Assembly (NCBI GenBank): GCA_030064755.1
Contig: JASJEH010000002.1
Location: 1 to 64,000 of the forward strand
Length of the DNA: 64,000 nt
Direction: 5' to 3'
Source: Methyloceanibacter sp.
GTDB taxonomy: Bacteria > Pseudomonadota > Alphaproteobacteria > Rhizobiales > Methyloligellaceae
Part shown: piece by piece, positions 9,524-19,582 of the stretch
How positions within the stretch are numbered: position 1 is the stretch's first letter
Layout of the letters: each line of letters opens with the position of its first letter
Notes under the pieces: model-generated
What the model was told of the DNA's origin: nothing
The model's input: only the letters and a program-made list of their open reading frames with translations
Databases searched by the model: none
Translations under genes and position numbers: made by a program

Positions 9524-10882
9524 ATGAAACCGTCGTTGCGGCTTGCCAGCTTATTCTTGATTGGTGGCTTTGCTCTCAGCTGGGCGCTTTTTGCACCAGA
9601 AGCGCCGCTCCACCGTGCTGGACAAGAGCTGCTGGGCCTCGCGGCGCCTAAGCCTGCAGTCGCGGAAGAGAAAGAAGTGTCCGTCTCTCCGACAAAGGTG
9701 AGTCAGCGGCCGCGGGACACGTACTTCCCGAACACTGAGGACCTAAAACCCGACGAGATGCGCGTGATCGCGTGCGGCACCGGCATGCCGACGACGCGGG
9801 CGGCGCAGGCCGCAGCCTGTTTCCTTGTGGAACTTGGGAACGGAGACAAATTCCTTTTCGATATTGGATCGGGTTCGGCAGAGCGGATTTCCTCCCTTCA
9901 GATTCCCTACAATTACCTCGACAAGGTCTTTATTGGCCATCTTCACACGGATCACTTTGGTGCGCTCCACGATCTCTTCATTGGCGGCGCGTTGATGGGA
10001 CGGAACGTGCCGCTGCGCGTTTGGGGACCGAGCGGCCCTTCCACGGAACTCGGGACCGCGCATGCTCTGGACGGCATGATGCAGATGCTGACGTGGGATC
10101 TCGCGGGTCGTGCGGGCATGATCGACTTCCGAGGCTATGAGCTCGAGGTCAACGAGTTCGACTACAAGGGCGAGAACGCCGTGATCTACGACGAGAACGG
10201 AGTCACAGTCCGATCGTTCCCTGCCATCCACTCGATCGATGGGCCGGTGAGCTTCGTTCTCGAATGGAACGGCCTGAAATTCGCGTTCTCAAGCGACACC
10301 TATCCGAACAAGTGGTTCGTCGAGTACGCGAAGAACGCCGATCTTGCCATTCATGAGTGCTTCATCGCGGTCCCGACTATTGTAAACAAGATGCGGTTCA
10401 CACCGGAGTCGGCGCTTATGGTCGGGACGCAGATCCACACCGCCCCCGAAGCATTCGGTAAGGTCATGAGCGAGGTCGAACCGCGCATGGCCGTTGCCTA
10501 TCACTTCTTCAAGGACTTCGATACGACTGCTGAGGTCTATGAGCGCGTTCGCTCGACCTATGACGGACCGCTGAGTCTCGCAGAGGATTTCATGGTCTGG
10601 AATGTAACCAAAGACGAGGTCACGGAACGCCTCGCCGTAGTCGAGGACCATACCTGGTCGCCGCCACTGGCGCGTCCTGCCGTGCCGCCAGACATGGCCG
10701 ACCGCAAAACGTTCAGCGAGAAGACGGGCGTTCCCGAAGAGGCCATCGGTTATTCGGAGTTCATCGAGAGCGGGACCTTGGATGTGGATGACGTGCTTCG
10801 GCCGATTTACAAGGAGGCTGGCGAAGCGGTTGGACGCGATTTCCCGTACCCAGGAGATGAGAAGAAAAGCGAAGGCGAATGA
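9524..10882 (+). CDS. Exported MBL-fold metallo-hydrolase
   Basis: GHLHTDHFGALHD (HxHxDH), IHSIDGPVSFVLEWNGLKFAFSSDT; N-terminal signal; RBS GGGAGG. Confidence 0.85.
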   Translation: MKPSLRLASLFLIGGFALSWALFAPEAPLHRAGQELLGLAAPKPAVAEEKEVSVSPTKVSQRPRDTYFPNTEDLKPDEMRVIACGTGMPTTRAAQAAACFLVELGNGDKFLFDIGSGSAERISSLQIPYNYLDKVFIGHLHTDHFGALHDLFIGGALMGRNVPLRVWGPSGPSTELGTAHALDGMMQMLTWDLAGRAGMIDFRGYELEVNEFDYKGENAVIYDENGVTVRSFPAIHSIDGPVSFVLEWNGLKFAFSSDTYPNKWFVEYAKNADLAIHECFIAVPTIVNKMRFTPESALMVGTQIHTAPEAFGKVMSEVEPRMAVAYHFFKDFDTTAEVYERVRSTYDGPLSLAEDFMVWNVTKDEVTERLAVVEDHTWSPPLARPAVPPDMADRKTFSEKTGVPEEAIGYSEFIESGTLDVDDVLRPIYKEAGEAVGRDFPYPGDEKKSEGE

Positions 10883-10894
10883 TCAAGCCGCAAG

Positions 10895-12688
10895 ATGCGG
10901 GTGTCTAGTCTGAGGATATCAAGGCGGGCGGCATGCACGCTGCCCACCGTCTTTTTCGTTGCGTCTATCATCGCTGTTGGCGCCACGGGTTGGCTAAACT
11001 TCGCGGCAGCAGACATGCTGAACACGAACGGTGCGGACACGGCGCCGAACTTTGCCGAGGTCCACATCCTCGACGACCGCGTACGCGTGCAGCTCGAGAT
11101 CGACTTCCCGGACTATCCGGCCTTCGTCCCCGGCAGCGCGGAGGCACTGGCGGAAACCAGCGAGCCCGATCCCGCACAGCTTTCCAAGGCAACAGGCCAG
11201 GCTTTTACCGTGCGGGACGGGGATGGAAGGACGATCGCTCCGGAAGTCCGAGTGATTGAAATCAGAGATCGTACCCCGCGTCGTGTTGCGGCTATGGCGC
11301 CACGCACGGGCAACAACCCCGCTCCACCTGAACGCGGTGGCCGCGTCATCTACGCCGAACTCGATTATCCGTTGACGGGCCAGCCGGCCCGGTTGACCCT
11401 CGCGCCGCCGCTCAGCGCCCAAGGTCTGGCATCTGTCAATCTCGGTTTCATCGCGTACCACGGCAAGGTGCCGGTCACCGATTATCGGTTTCTGTCGCAG
11501 CCCGAAGCCGTGCGCCTCGATTGGGAAGACCCTTGGTATACGGCGTTCGACAATCCGAACCTTCGGCGCCATCATCAATCGGCAATCATGTCGTTTCTCA
11601 CGATCGCCCCGCGTGAAGTGCGGCACGAGATCATTTTTAGACTGCGCGATTTGGACGATTGGACGGACCTCGATTTGGCGCCGTCCGAGAAGCTCGACCG
11701 CGCACAGATCAAAGTCATTGAGGCTGCCGCGGTCCGCCACTTCGAGGGACTGCCGCCGCTCTTGATCGACGGCAAGGAGGTCCATCCGTCATCTGTGACT
11801 GCGATGTTCTTGGAGGTTGGCGCCGCGGGCGTGACCCCCATCGAGGATCCGCAGGACCTCGATCGCAACTCGGCGCTGATGGGCGTGATCCTCTCCTACC
11901 CCCATAGTAGATTGCCCGAGTCGGTAGATATGACTTGGGAGCTGTTCACAGACGCCGCCCAGAGAATCCCCGTTGGCGTGACTGATCCAGCTGGTCCGGT
12001 TCCCGATTGGGCCACACCGAACAGCCCCAAAATCAGTTGGAAGAACTTTCTCAAGACGTGGAGCAACCCGGAGGTCTCGGCTGTCAAAGCTGACGCGACG
12101 AGCGCGGTGACACTTCCCGTCCTCTCGATGGCTCTTTTCGCCGTCGCGTTGGCGTTCCTCGTCGGAGCCGTTCGAAGACCGTCTGCCCGTCTGCGCTGGG
12201 GCGCCGCCAGCGCCCTTGCCATCGCTGGCGCTGCCTTAACACTATCCGCGTTCACGGTCTCCCTTCCCCTGTCCGGGGCGCCAAACCGCGAAGCCACAAA
12301 AAAGATATCCCAGGCGATTTTGACAAACGCGGCGACCGCGATGCTGGAGACTGAGGATGCCGCCTTCACAACGACGTTGTCCGCCTTCGTGCCGCCCGAT
12401 GAGCTTCAGGCGGTCGGCGCAGAGATGCGGCGCGGGCTCTCCGTAACACTGCCCACAGGCGCGCGCGCGCTGACAGATGAGATCGAGGATGTGACAATCG
12501 AGAAGATTGAGCCGCGCGACGGGGGGATCGACGTCCTCGCGCGCTGGACCGCCAACATGAGCGGCGGACATTGGGGACATCAGCACCGGCAGCGAATCCG
12601 CTACCGTGGCCTTTTGGATCTTGAGGAGACGGATGGTGTGTGGAAGCTGCGCGGTTTGACCGTTCTCGACGCGAGCACAAGACCATAA
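10895..12688 (+). CDS. Hypothetical membrane/exported protein in MBL-HupE cluster
   Basis: N-terminal TM/signal, internal TM near FAVALAFLVGAV; 12 bp downstream of the MBL gene. Confidence 0.65.
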   Translation: MRVSSLRISRRAACTLPTVFFVASIIAVGATGWLNFAAADMLNTNGADTAPNFAEVHILDDRVRVQLEIDFPDYPAFVPGSAEALAETSEPDPAQLSKATGQAFTVRDGDGRTIAPEVRVIEIRDRTPRRVAAMAPRTGNNPAPPERGGRVIYAELDYPLTGQPARLTLAPPLSAQGLASVNLGFIAYHGKVPVTDYRFLSQPEAVRLDWEDPWYTAFDNPNLRRHHQSAIMSFLTIAPREVRHEIIFRLRDLDDWTDLDLAPSEKLDRAQIKVIEAAAVRHFEGLPPLLIDGKEVHPSSVTAMFLEVGAAGVTPIEDPQDLDRNSALMGVILSYPHSRLPESVDMTWELFTDAAQRIPVGVTDPAGPVPDWATPNSPKISWKNFLKTWSNPEVSAVKADATSAVTLPVLSMALFAVALAFLVGAVRRPSARLRWGAASALAIAGAALTLSAFTVSLPLSGAPNREATKKISQAILTNAATAMLETEDAAFTTTLSAFVPPDELQAVGAEMRRGLSVTLPTGARALTDEIEDVTIEKIEPRDGGIDVLARWTANMSGGHWGHQHRQRIRYRGLLDLEETDGVWKLRGLTVLDASTRP

Positions 12689-12693
12689 CCGGC

Positions 12694-13977
12694 ATGCGGC
12701 GCACCCGTCTCTTCGTTGCTCTTCTTGCAGTCGCCCTTGTGGTTGCCGCTTTGGGCGGCGGACCAACAAAGGCGCATTTCAACCTGAACCTCAACGTTCG
12801 TGTGTTCCAGGTGGAGCATACGCCGGAGGGTTTACGCCTCTATATCCGCATGCCCATGCCCTATCTCGTGGCGGGCGAACGCGGCCCCATCGGCGCCGAT
12901 GGCCTCCCTGAGGCGCCGCCCTTTACGTTCAACCGATATGAAGAACAGGGGCTGATGCACCTGGTCGATGTAGATGAGCTGAAGGCCGACCCGCTCGGCC
13001 TTGGCAGAATCGCAGCGAACTCGCTGAAGGTCGAAACCGGCGGCAAACAGCTCAAAGCCAAGGTAGTTGGCGTGCGGGTCTATCCGATAGGCGAGCAGCC
13101 AGGCTTCGCCACGCTGGACGAAGCCAAGGCGGCACTAAACGCCGGGCCCGTGTTCCCCGGCAACGTTCTCGAGACCTATGTGGGCGACGCGCTGGTGGAC
13201 GTGCTTCTCAGCTACGACGCAGGCGGACCGGTTTCGGCCTATGCGCTATCGAGCACGCTCGATCCCCAGATTCCCGGACAAGGTCTGACGGCCAATGTGA
13301 TCCTCGACTATGGCCCGGACGGGGTTAAGGTGTTCCGCGCCCAGGGCCTGATGACCGAACCCGTGGCAGTTGCCGCGTCGCATACTTCGGCGGCGTGGTC
13401 GTTCATCATCGAGGGCATCAACCACATTCTCGGTGGATTGGATCATGTCCTCTTCGTCTTGTGCATCGTCATCGGTGCAACAGGGCTTTACAGCCTCGTC
13501 TCGCGTGTTACGGGCTTTACGCTCGGCCACAGCATCACGCTTACGCTGGGTTTCTTTGGGTACGTGCCAAAGGGCGCGTGGTTCATCCCGACAGTCGAGA
13601 CGTTCATTGCGCTTTCGATTATCTACGCCGCCGCTATTGCCATCCTGACGGAGGAAGGTCACCCGGCCCGCGAAAAGACTATGTTCTTCGTGACGTTCTT
13701 TATCGGCCTGATCCACGGCCTAGGCTTTTCGTTCGTCCTGCACGAAGTGCTCCAAATCGATGCGCCAAATCTCTGGCAAAGCCTGCTCTCATTCAACATC
13801 GGCATAGAGATTGGCCAGCTCGCCATCGTCTTGCTGGTATGGCCTGCCCTGCTCGTCCTCAAACGGCTGAGTAAACCGGCCTGGCACTACACACGGCTCG
13901 GCATCGCAGGGGCCTGCATCCTCATGGCAGGCTACTGGACTGTTGAACGCTTGCCGGCCATCTTCGAAGCGATCTAG
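12694..13977 (+). CDS. HupE/UreJ family (HupE_UreJ_2-like) membrane protein
   Basis: IIEGINHILGGLDHVLFVLCIV and FFIGLIHGLGFSFVLHEV; start at MRRTRLFVALL. Confidence 0.8.
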   Translation: MRRTRLFVALLAVALVVAALGGGPTKAHFNLNLNVRVFQVEHTPEGLRLYIRMPMPYLVAGERGPIGADGLPEAPPFTFNRYEEQGLMHLVDVDELKADPLGLGRIAANSLKVETGGKQLKAKVVGVRVYPIGEQPGFATLDEAKAALNAGPVFPGNVLETYVGDALVDVLLSYDAGGPVSAYALSSTLDPQIPGQGLTANVILDYGPDGVKVFRAQGLMTEPVAVAASHTSAAWSFIIEGINHILGGLDHVLFVLCIVIGATGLYSLVSRVTGFTLGHSITLTLGFFGYVPKGAWFIPTVETFIALSIIYAAAIAILTEEGHPAREKTMFFVTFFIGLIHGLGFSFVLHEVLQIDAPNLWQSLLSFNIGIEIGQLAIVLLVWPALLVLKRLSKPAWHYTRLGIAGACILMAGYWTVERLPAIFEAI

Positions 13978-14183
13978 GTCGAGCGCTCGCCCTCTTTCTT
14001 CCATTAGGCCTTTTGTAGGCTGTGCGGCAGCCGCCCAAACGCCATATAGTTGTTATGGGTGCAGGCTATCGCCATCCGACCGAGGGCGGCTGGCGACGGA
14101 AGCCGAACCTAGTAGTGCCATTCGATAGAACCCGTCTCAGGGTCAAATACAATTGGAAACACCAAGCAAGTGAGGCTTGAGAC

Positions 14184-14801
14184 ATGAGTGAGCAATCCCC
14201 CCTTCAGAGTAGCGTGAATGTTTTTGTCGACTGGGCGAAGGCACGGCTCGACGAAATGGCGGCAAACGCCGGCACGCTTCAAGACAATCTCGACAAGCTG
14301 GACGCCAATTCGCGCGCGCAAGCCGAACAGGCCGTCACCCAGCTGAATCAATGGATCGAACAGGGTCAGAGCGACATCAAGGAGGCTCAAGCACAGGGCG
14401 AAGCCTCCCTCGCCCAAGCCAAGGCGGACATGGAGACCCTTTGGTCGAACTTTCAGAAGAACTCCGGCGATTGGGCTGGGCTTCTCAAGGACAACCAGGC
14501 GCTATTCCAGGCCCGCGCGCAGGCACAAGTCCAAGCCTGGCAGGACGCAGTCAACACCTACATGCAGCGCCTGAATAATGTGCACGAGCAAAACAAGTCT
14601 CAAGCCCAGGCACAGATAACGCAGCTCCAAGCAGAAGCAAAGAAGGCGCAAGCGGACCTGACGGCGAAAGCCGAGGAGCTTGCCAAGGCTGGTCAGACAT
14701 CCTGGGGAGCCATGAGCGAGGCGCTTGATCAATCCCGCGATGCTTTCACCAAGTCGCTCGAGACGGCGGCGAAAAACTTTAACGACGCGCTGAAGAGCTA
14801 G
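14184..14801 (+). CDS. Phasin-like / coiled-coil Ala-Gln-rich protein
   Basis: Long amphipathic helical heptads (LDKLDANSRAQAEQAVTQLNQWIEQ...). Confidence 0.5.
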   Translation: MSEQSPLQSSVNVFVDWAKARLDEMAANAGTLQDNLDKLDANSRAQAEQAVTQLNQWIEQGQSDIKEAQAQGEASLAQAKADMETLWSNFQKNSGDWAGLLKDNQALFQARAQAQVQAWQDAVNTYMQRLNNVHEQNKSQAQAQITQLQAEAKKAQADLTAKAEELAKAGQTSWGAMSEALDQSRDAFTKSLETAAKNFNDALKS

Positions 14802-14820
14802 AGCCTTTGCAGAGTTCGTT

Positions 14821-14850
14821 GGGAGGTGCCATTCGGCGCCTCCCATTTCA
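14821..14850. terminator. Hairpin terminator between convergent genes
   Basis: GGGAGGTGCC-ATTC-GGCGCCTCCC (10-bp stem with one G.U) followed by ATTTCATT. Confidence 0.6.
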
Positions 14851-14872
14851 TTGGCTTGCTCGTCAAGTTGTG

Positions 14873-15541
14873 TCAGCGGGGCTGGGCTAGAATCGGATCG
14901 ACAACGGCAGTTAGCGACGGTCCCGCTACAAAGATGTCGGCGGCCGTCTTCACGTTGTCGCGTACGACCACACCTCCAAACCCGACAATCAAGGCGCCAG
15001 CCGCGCGAGCCTCGATGTCCGTCGCACCATCCCCGACGAGCGCGAGCGACCGCCCCGTTCTGCTCAGTGCACGGCACACTTCCGCCTTACCCCCCGGACG
15101 GGCGAGCGGCGATGCCTGGTCGAAACCCGCATACGCGCCGTCGTTGTCAAAAACGACATCCACCGCATGAACGTTATCGTCCGAAACCTTAAGGCTCGCC
15201 GCCAGCGGCAGAATTGCTTGCCGCAGGCCGCCACTGATAATGTGAACATCCTTGCCAGCTTCGCGCAGACGAGAAACGGCTTCGGGTGCTCCCTGCACCA
15301 TCTCGTCCATGTATAGCTTCGCCAGCCACTCGATCGCCGCACGATCGGGCCGTACGAGTTCCATTCGTGTGCCATAAACGGAATCGAGCGCCAGTTCTCC
15401 GGCCATGGCGGCCACAGTCAGCGGCGCGACGTCGCTTTCCACGCCCGCACGGCGCGCCAATGCGTCGATGCCCTCGACGCGGCTCAGCGTGCTGTCGCAG
15501 TCGAAACAAACGATATCGATGGATCTTCCTACCGCGGTCAC
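14873..15541 (-). CDS. serB: HAD-IB phosphatase, phosphoserine phosphatase-like
   Basis: FDCDSTLSRVEGIDALA, SGGLRQAI, VGDGATDIEA; GTG start overlaps the serA stop. Confidence 0.78.
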   Translation of the reverse strand: MTAVGRSIDIVCFDCDSTLSRVEGIDALARRAGVESDVAPLTVAAMAGELALDSVYGTRMELVRPDRAAIEWLAKLYMDEMVQGAPEAVSRLREAGKDVHIISGGLRQAILPLAASLKVSDDNVHAVDVVFDNDGAYAGFDQASPLARPGGKAEVCRALSRTGRSLALVGDGATDIEARAAGALIVGFGGVVVRDNVKTAADIFVAGPSLTAVVDPILAQPR

Positions 15542-17130
15542 AGCTCAAAGCTCACCGCTTGCTCTATTGGAGGCAGCGAGCGGATCTCCTCCATAGCCGT
15601 CGCTGACAACGGTGCAGAGATGCTGACCAAGGCGATGGCGGTGTCTGGATCCTCGCCCATGCCAACTTGCATGCGCGAGATGTTGATGTTCTCGCGCCCG
15701 AGAATGCTGCCCAGCGCTCCAACCACGCCCGGCTGATCCCGATGGCGCGTGAATAGGAATGTCCCCTCGGGGACCGCTTCCACATCGTAGTCGTCGATCC
15801 GGACAAGCCGTGCACGGCTCCCGCCGAGCAGCGTCCCCGCTACGGTCGTCTTCTGCCCACAGCATTCCGCCGATATCTCGACGAGGGAGATAAAGTCCCG
15901 CGCGTCTTCTGTCTTCGACTCCGTCACCTCGATGCCTTGCCCCTTAGCCAGATGGCCCGCATTGACGCGATTGACCCGGCCTGTCATGCGCTGACTCAGC
16001 AGGCCCACGAGAGCCTCGGCTGTGATGGGTCGGGAGTCCAATTCGGTCACGCGGCCGAACAGCCGCACGTCAAACCGTGAAATGGGTCCCTCGCAAAGCG
16101 ATGCCACCAAGCGCCCGAGCGCATAAGCAAGCTTCTGATAGGGCACAGTCTGTGTCAGCTGGTCTGATGTCACGCGGGGCAGATTGACTGCGGTCTCGGC
16201 CGCGCCAGTTGTCAGGAACTTCACCATGTCCTCGGCGATCCGAAGACTCACGGCCTGTTGCGCCTCTTCGGTCGAGGCCCCCAGGTGCGGCGTTAGAACG
16301 ACATTGTCCAGCTCGACGAGCGGTGAATCCGTTGGCGGCTCGGATTCATAGACATCGAGCGCGCTGCCAGCGATGTGTCCACTTTTCAGCGCATCGAACA
16401 GTGCAGCCTCGTCAACCAGACCACCGCGCGCGCAATTGATGATCCGGGCACCTGGCTTCATCGAAGCTAGGCGGGCTGCATTGATAATGTGGTGTGTCTT
16501 TTCAGACAGCGGGCAATGGAGCGTGACGTAGTCCGCCTGGCCCAAGAGTGTCTCAAGGTCTACCGCCTCCGCGCTGTATTCGGCCACAATCTCCGGCGCA
16601 ACGAATGGATCGTGCGTGAGCACACGCATCTTTAGTGCCGCGCAACGCTCGGCAACGAGTCGCCCAATCGTGCCGAAGCCGACAACGCCGATGGTCTTGC
16701 CCGAAAGCTCAACGCCGGAGTAGCGCGCAGGCTTCCACTCCCCTGCCCGAACGGCGCGATCGGCCTGGGGTAGGTTCCGGCTGAGCGACATCAAATGCGC
16801 GATGGAGAGTTCCGCCGTAGTCGTAGCATTCGCATCTGGGGTGTTGAACACGACGATGCCGCGCTCAGTGGCCGAGGGGATATCGATATTGTCGACGCCG
16901 ATACCGGCCCGTCCCACGGCTCGAAGACGGGTCGCCGCCTCGATCACGGGCTTCGTAACCTTGGTCTTGGATCGGACGATCAAAGCGTCATAGGCACCGA
17001 TATGCGCGATGAGGGCCTTTTCATCGAGCCCCGTTTCAACATCGGCCCGAATGCGGGCGTCGCTCTCAAGAATGTCACGTCCCGAAGCGTGGATCGGATC
17101 GGCGATCAGGACACTGTAAACTGCAGTCAT
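15538..17130 (-). CDS. serA: D-3-phosphoglycerate dehydrogenase
   Basis: Full-length PGDH with ACT-like C-terminus; VGRAGIGVDNIDIPSATERGIVVFN, HLGASTEEAQ; start at MTAVYSVLIADPIH. Confidence 0.93.
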   Translation of the reverse strand: MTAVYSVLIADPIHASGRDILESDARIRADVETGLDEKALIAHIGAYDALIVRSKTKVTKPVIEAATRLRAVGRAGIGVDNIDIPSATERGIVVFNTPDANATTTAELSIAHLMSLSRNLPQADRAVRAGEWKPARYSGVELSGKTIGVVGFGTIGRLVAERCAALKMRVLTHDPFVAPEIVAEYSAEAVDLETLLGQADYVTLHCPLSEKTHHIINAARLASMKPGARIINCARGGLVDEAALFDALKSGHIAGSALDVYESEPPTDSPLVELDNVVLTPHLGASTEEAQQAVSLRIAEDMVKFLTTGAAETAVNLPRVTSDQLTQTVPYQKLAYALGRLVASLCEGPISRFDVRLFGRVTELDSRPITAEALVGLLSQRMTGRVNRVNAGHLAKGQGIEVTESKTEDARDFISLVEISAECCGQKTTVAGTLLGGSRARLVRIDDYDVEAVPEGTFLFTRHRDQPGVVGALGSILGRENINISRMQVGMGEDPDTAIALVSISAPLSATAMEEIRSLPPIEQAVSFEL

Positions 17131-17529
17131 TGAGCTTCCCTTTGTCGAGGGTTGGGAATCACCAACATTGTTGCGGTGCAAGATCGCCACTCTGCGCGTC
17201 CGCCGCAAGGGCTGCACGTCTCCTACTCTAGATCAGTTGCCGGCTCCAACAGGTTGTGACATGCCGGCCAGGCAACCCATGAGCGGCTCGCTAACCAAAC
17301 CCGCTAACCAAGCGGGCTAACCATCGGATTCGAAATAGGAAGCGTCCGCAACATGTCTGCGATAGGGTCTTCTTGGCGACGTGCTCACGCGTGGACTGAA
17401 GGAAGCGGACATTGGGAAATGGACTTGGGGGAGTCAGCACAGCGCCCAATGAATCGAGGGGCCTGGTTGAATCGTTAACGGCCCTCCCCCATGTAAACGG
17501 AACGGGGGGCCAGGTTCGGAGATCTGGCC

Positions 17530-18153
17530 ATGTTCAGGTTTATTCTTTTCCTCGGTTTTCTCGTCGGCATTGCTTATGTGATGACGGAACCGCCAGCGCC
17601 GCAGAGAGCGCTCAGCGCAAACGAGATTCCCGTCCGCGACGACAAACCCCTTCTGACGTCCTGGGGACCCACGCTCGGGTCGCTCCGCGATGGCGTGCCT
17701 GTCGAGGCATATGGTGAAACCGCATCGACTCTGGTCGCATCGAACGAGGCGCCCTTCGGCTCCGAGAACACCGATCCAACCGCAAGCACTGACGCGTCAG
17801 GACCGGCGGCGGTTGTAGCCGCGGCCCAGTTGGCCAAGCCAGCGCCAAACCGTGCGGAAACTAAGAAGCCCGTTCGTGCGACGACGAGACTCGCAGCACG
17901 TAACCAGCCCATGACCGTTGAGCCGGCCATCGACCGCATCGCCGCGGCGCTTCCACCGCAGCGCCGAGGCCTCTTCGGCCGGCCCCTTGGGCCTCAGCGC
18001 GTGCAAGCACCGCGCGATACGCGTCAAGTGCAGACGCGCCAGGCGCAGGCACACACGGTTCAGGCGGCGCCGCGCAACCGAGGTCTTTTCAAACGCCTCA
18101 GAGCACGTGGCAAACAGCCTGCGCGCGCTTGGACGCTCGGGCCAACCCGGTAA
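17530..18153 (+). CDS. Hypothetical protein with N-terminal TM segment
   Basis: MFRFILFLGFLVGIAYVMTEPP, low-complexity Ala/Arg/Gln C-terminal half. Confidence 0.5.
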   Translation: MFRFILFLGFLVGIAYVMTEPPAPQRALSANEIPVRDDKPLLTSWGPTLGSLRDGVPVEAYGETASTLVASNEAPFGSENTDPTASTDASGPAAVVAAAQLAKPAPNRAETKKPVRATTRLAARNQPMTVEPAIDRIAAALPPQRRGLFGRPLGPQRVQAPRDTRQVQTRQAQAHTVQAAPRNRGLFKRLRARGKQPARAWTLGPTR

Positions 18154-18249
18154 GCACTCCCAACCAACGCTTCAGCCTTGACGCGAAAATGGCGTAGGTT
18201 CCCTTTACCAGCGCGCGCATGGGGCGGGCGTTGACTGGGAGGATTTGCC

Positions 18250-18360
18250 ATGCAAGGCGAGACTGTCTCGCTTTGGGAGGTGCTAGCCGCCGTGGGGATT
18301 GGCGTAATCCTCGCAGTTCTTATCGCGTTTGTACTAAACGCCTGGAAGGGACGCGGTTAG
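18250..18360 (+). CDS. 36-aa single-TM small protein
   Basis: Read manually: MQGETVSLWEVLAAVGIGVILAVLIAFVLNAWKGRG*; GGGAGG RBS upstream; not in ORF track. Confidence 0.5.
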   Translation: MQGETVSLWEVLAAVGIGVILAVLIAFVLNAWKGRG

Positions 18361-18417
18361 ACCGAAGGAGCTAATGGACCGGGGTCCATTGTCACTCCTT
18401 GCCACGCCGCGATAGCC

Positions 18418-19122
18418 ATGTTCGAGGACCCGCTATTTTGGATCTTGGTCGCGCCAGGCCTCTTGCTGGGCTTCTATGCGCAGGCACGCATCAAGAAGAA
18501 CCTCACACAGTATTCGCGAGTTCGGACGTCCAGTGGCATCACGGGTGCGCAGGTTGCGCGCCGCCTTCTAGACGCTAAGGGCTTGCATGATGTCGCCGTC
18601 GAATCCACGCCAGGCGTCCTCAGCGACCACTACGATCCCGCCGCAAAAGTGCTGCGGCTAAGCCAGGACGTTTACTTTACGCCGAGCGTGGCGGCAGCCG
18701 GGATTGCCGCCCACGAGGCCGGGCATGCGATCCAGGACGCTGAGGACTACGGGCCCATGGAGTTCCGGACATATGTCGTGCCCTTCGTGCAGTTCGCCGG
18801 GCAAATCGCGCCGTGGCTTTTCGTGGCAGGCCTCATCCTACAAGCCAACACGCTCACGTGGGGCGGCGTCATCCTGTTCGGCTCGTCCTTTGCCTTTGCG
18901 CTGCTGACGCTGCCGGTCGAGTTCGACGCGAGCCGGCGTGCGAAGAACCTCCTCGTAGCGCACGGCATCATCGAGGGCGACAGTCAAATCGACGGGGTCG
19001 ACCACGTTCTAGACGCGGCGGCCTGGACCTATGTCGCTGCGGCTGTATCAGCCATCGGCGTCTGGCTCTTCTACGTCTTCGTGCTGCTCTTGCGAGGACG
19101 CGGGTCTGCAGCGCCGCGGTAA
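18418..19122 (+). CDS. Neutral zinc metallopeptidase (Zn_peptidase_2-like)
   Basis: AAGIAAHEAGHAIQDAEDYGPMEFR (HEAGH) and TM helices. Confidence 0.88.
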   Translation: MFEDPLFWILVAPGLLLGFYAQARIKKNLTQYSRVRTSSGITGAQVARRLLDAKGLHDVAVESTPGVLSDHYDPAAKVLRLSQDVYFTPSVAAAGIAAHEAGHAIQDAEDYGPMEFRTYVVPFVQFAGQIAPWLFVAGLILQANTLTWGGVILFGSSFAFALLTLPVEFDASRRAKNLLVAHGIIEGDSQIDGVDHVLDAAAWTYVAAAVSAIGVWLFYVFVLLLRGRGSAAPR

Positions 19123-19188
19123 TCAGATCCCGTCAGGCTACAGACGAGTTTCGTTTCGGCGTAGACCCTTCTCTATCCGGCATTCTCA

Positions 19189-19410
19189 GTGGTTGCGCCG
19201 AATCCGAATGTCATCTCCGTACAGATCGTGTTCGGCCTGCCGGACAACGCCACATCTCTGGCCGAATATGTCGATACGTGGATCGCGCGATACAAGTCCG
19301 GCTCGCTTCTCGACCGCCTTTACAACTATTGGATTTTGGGCAAAGGCGCAGATGAGAAGAAGTTGCGCTGGTCCGCGGTCCGGAATGTCTTCGGTTGGGG
19401 GCGCGATTGA
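19189..19410 (+). pseudogene. Possible C-terminal fragment of a solute-binding (SBP_bac_3-type) protein
   Basis: LAEYVDTWIARYKSGSLLDRLYNYWILGKGADEKKLRWSAVRNVFGW resembles SBP C-termini; no N-terminal part present. Confidence 0.4.
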
Positions 19411-19582
19411 TGGCCTCCCAAAGGGTTATTTCTAAGGATTGCCATGATTTGTGGGCCCATATGGCACCTGTTCAAGGCCGCAAATAAAGGCTACAGGTCG
19501 TTGCCAATGGTATGCGCGGGTGGGGCAAAGTAGATTAGAAGTAGATTCGATTCATGGCGTGGGGCTGGGAGGAATACTGTCG

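Noticed and set aside
13395-13874. Plus-strand 159-aa ORF inside the HupE/UreJ gene
   Set aside because: Out-of-frame shadow ORF of a GC-rich coding region; the many overlapping ORFs in the track (e.g. 3292-3843 minus, 53685-54677 plus, 59505-60245 plus) are the same artefact
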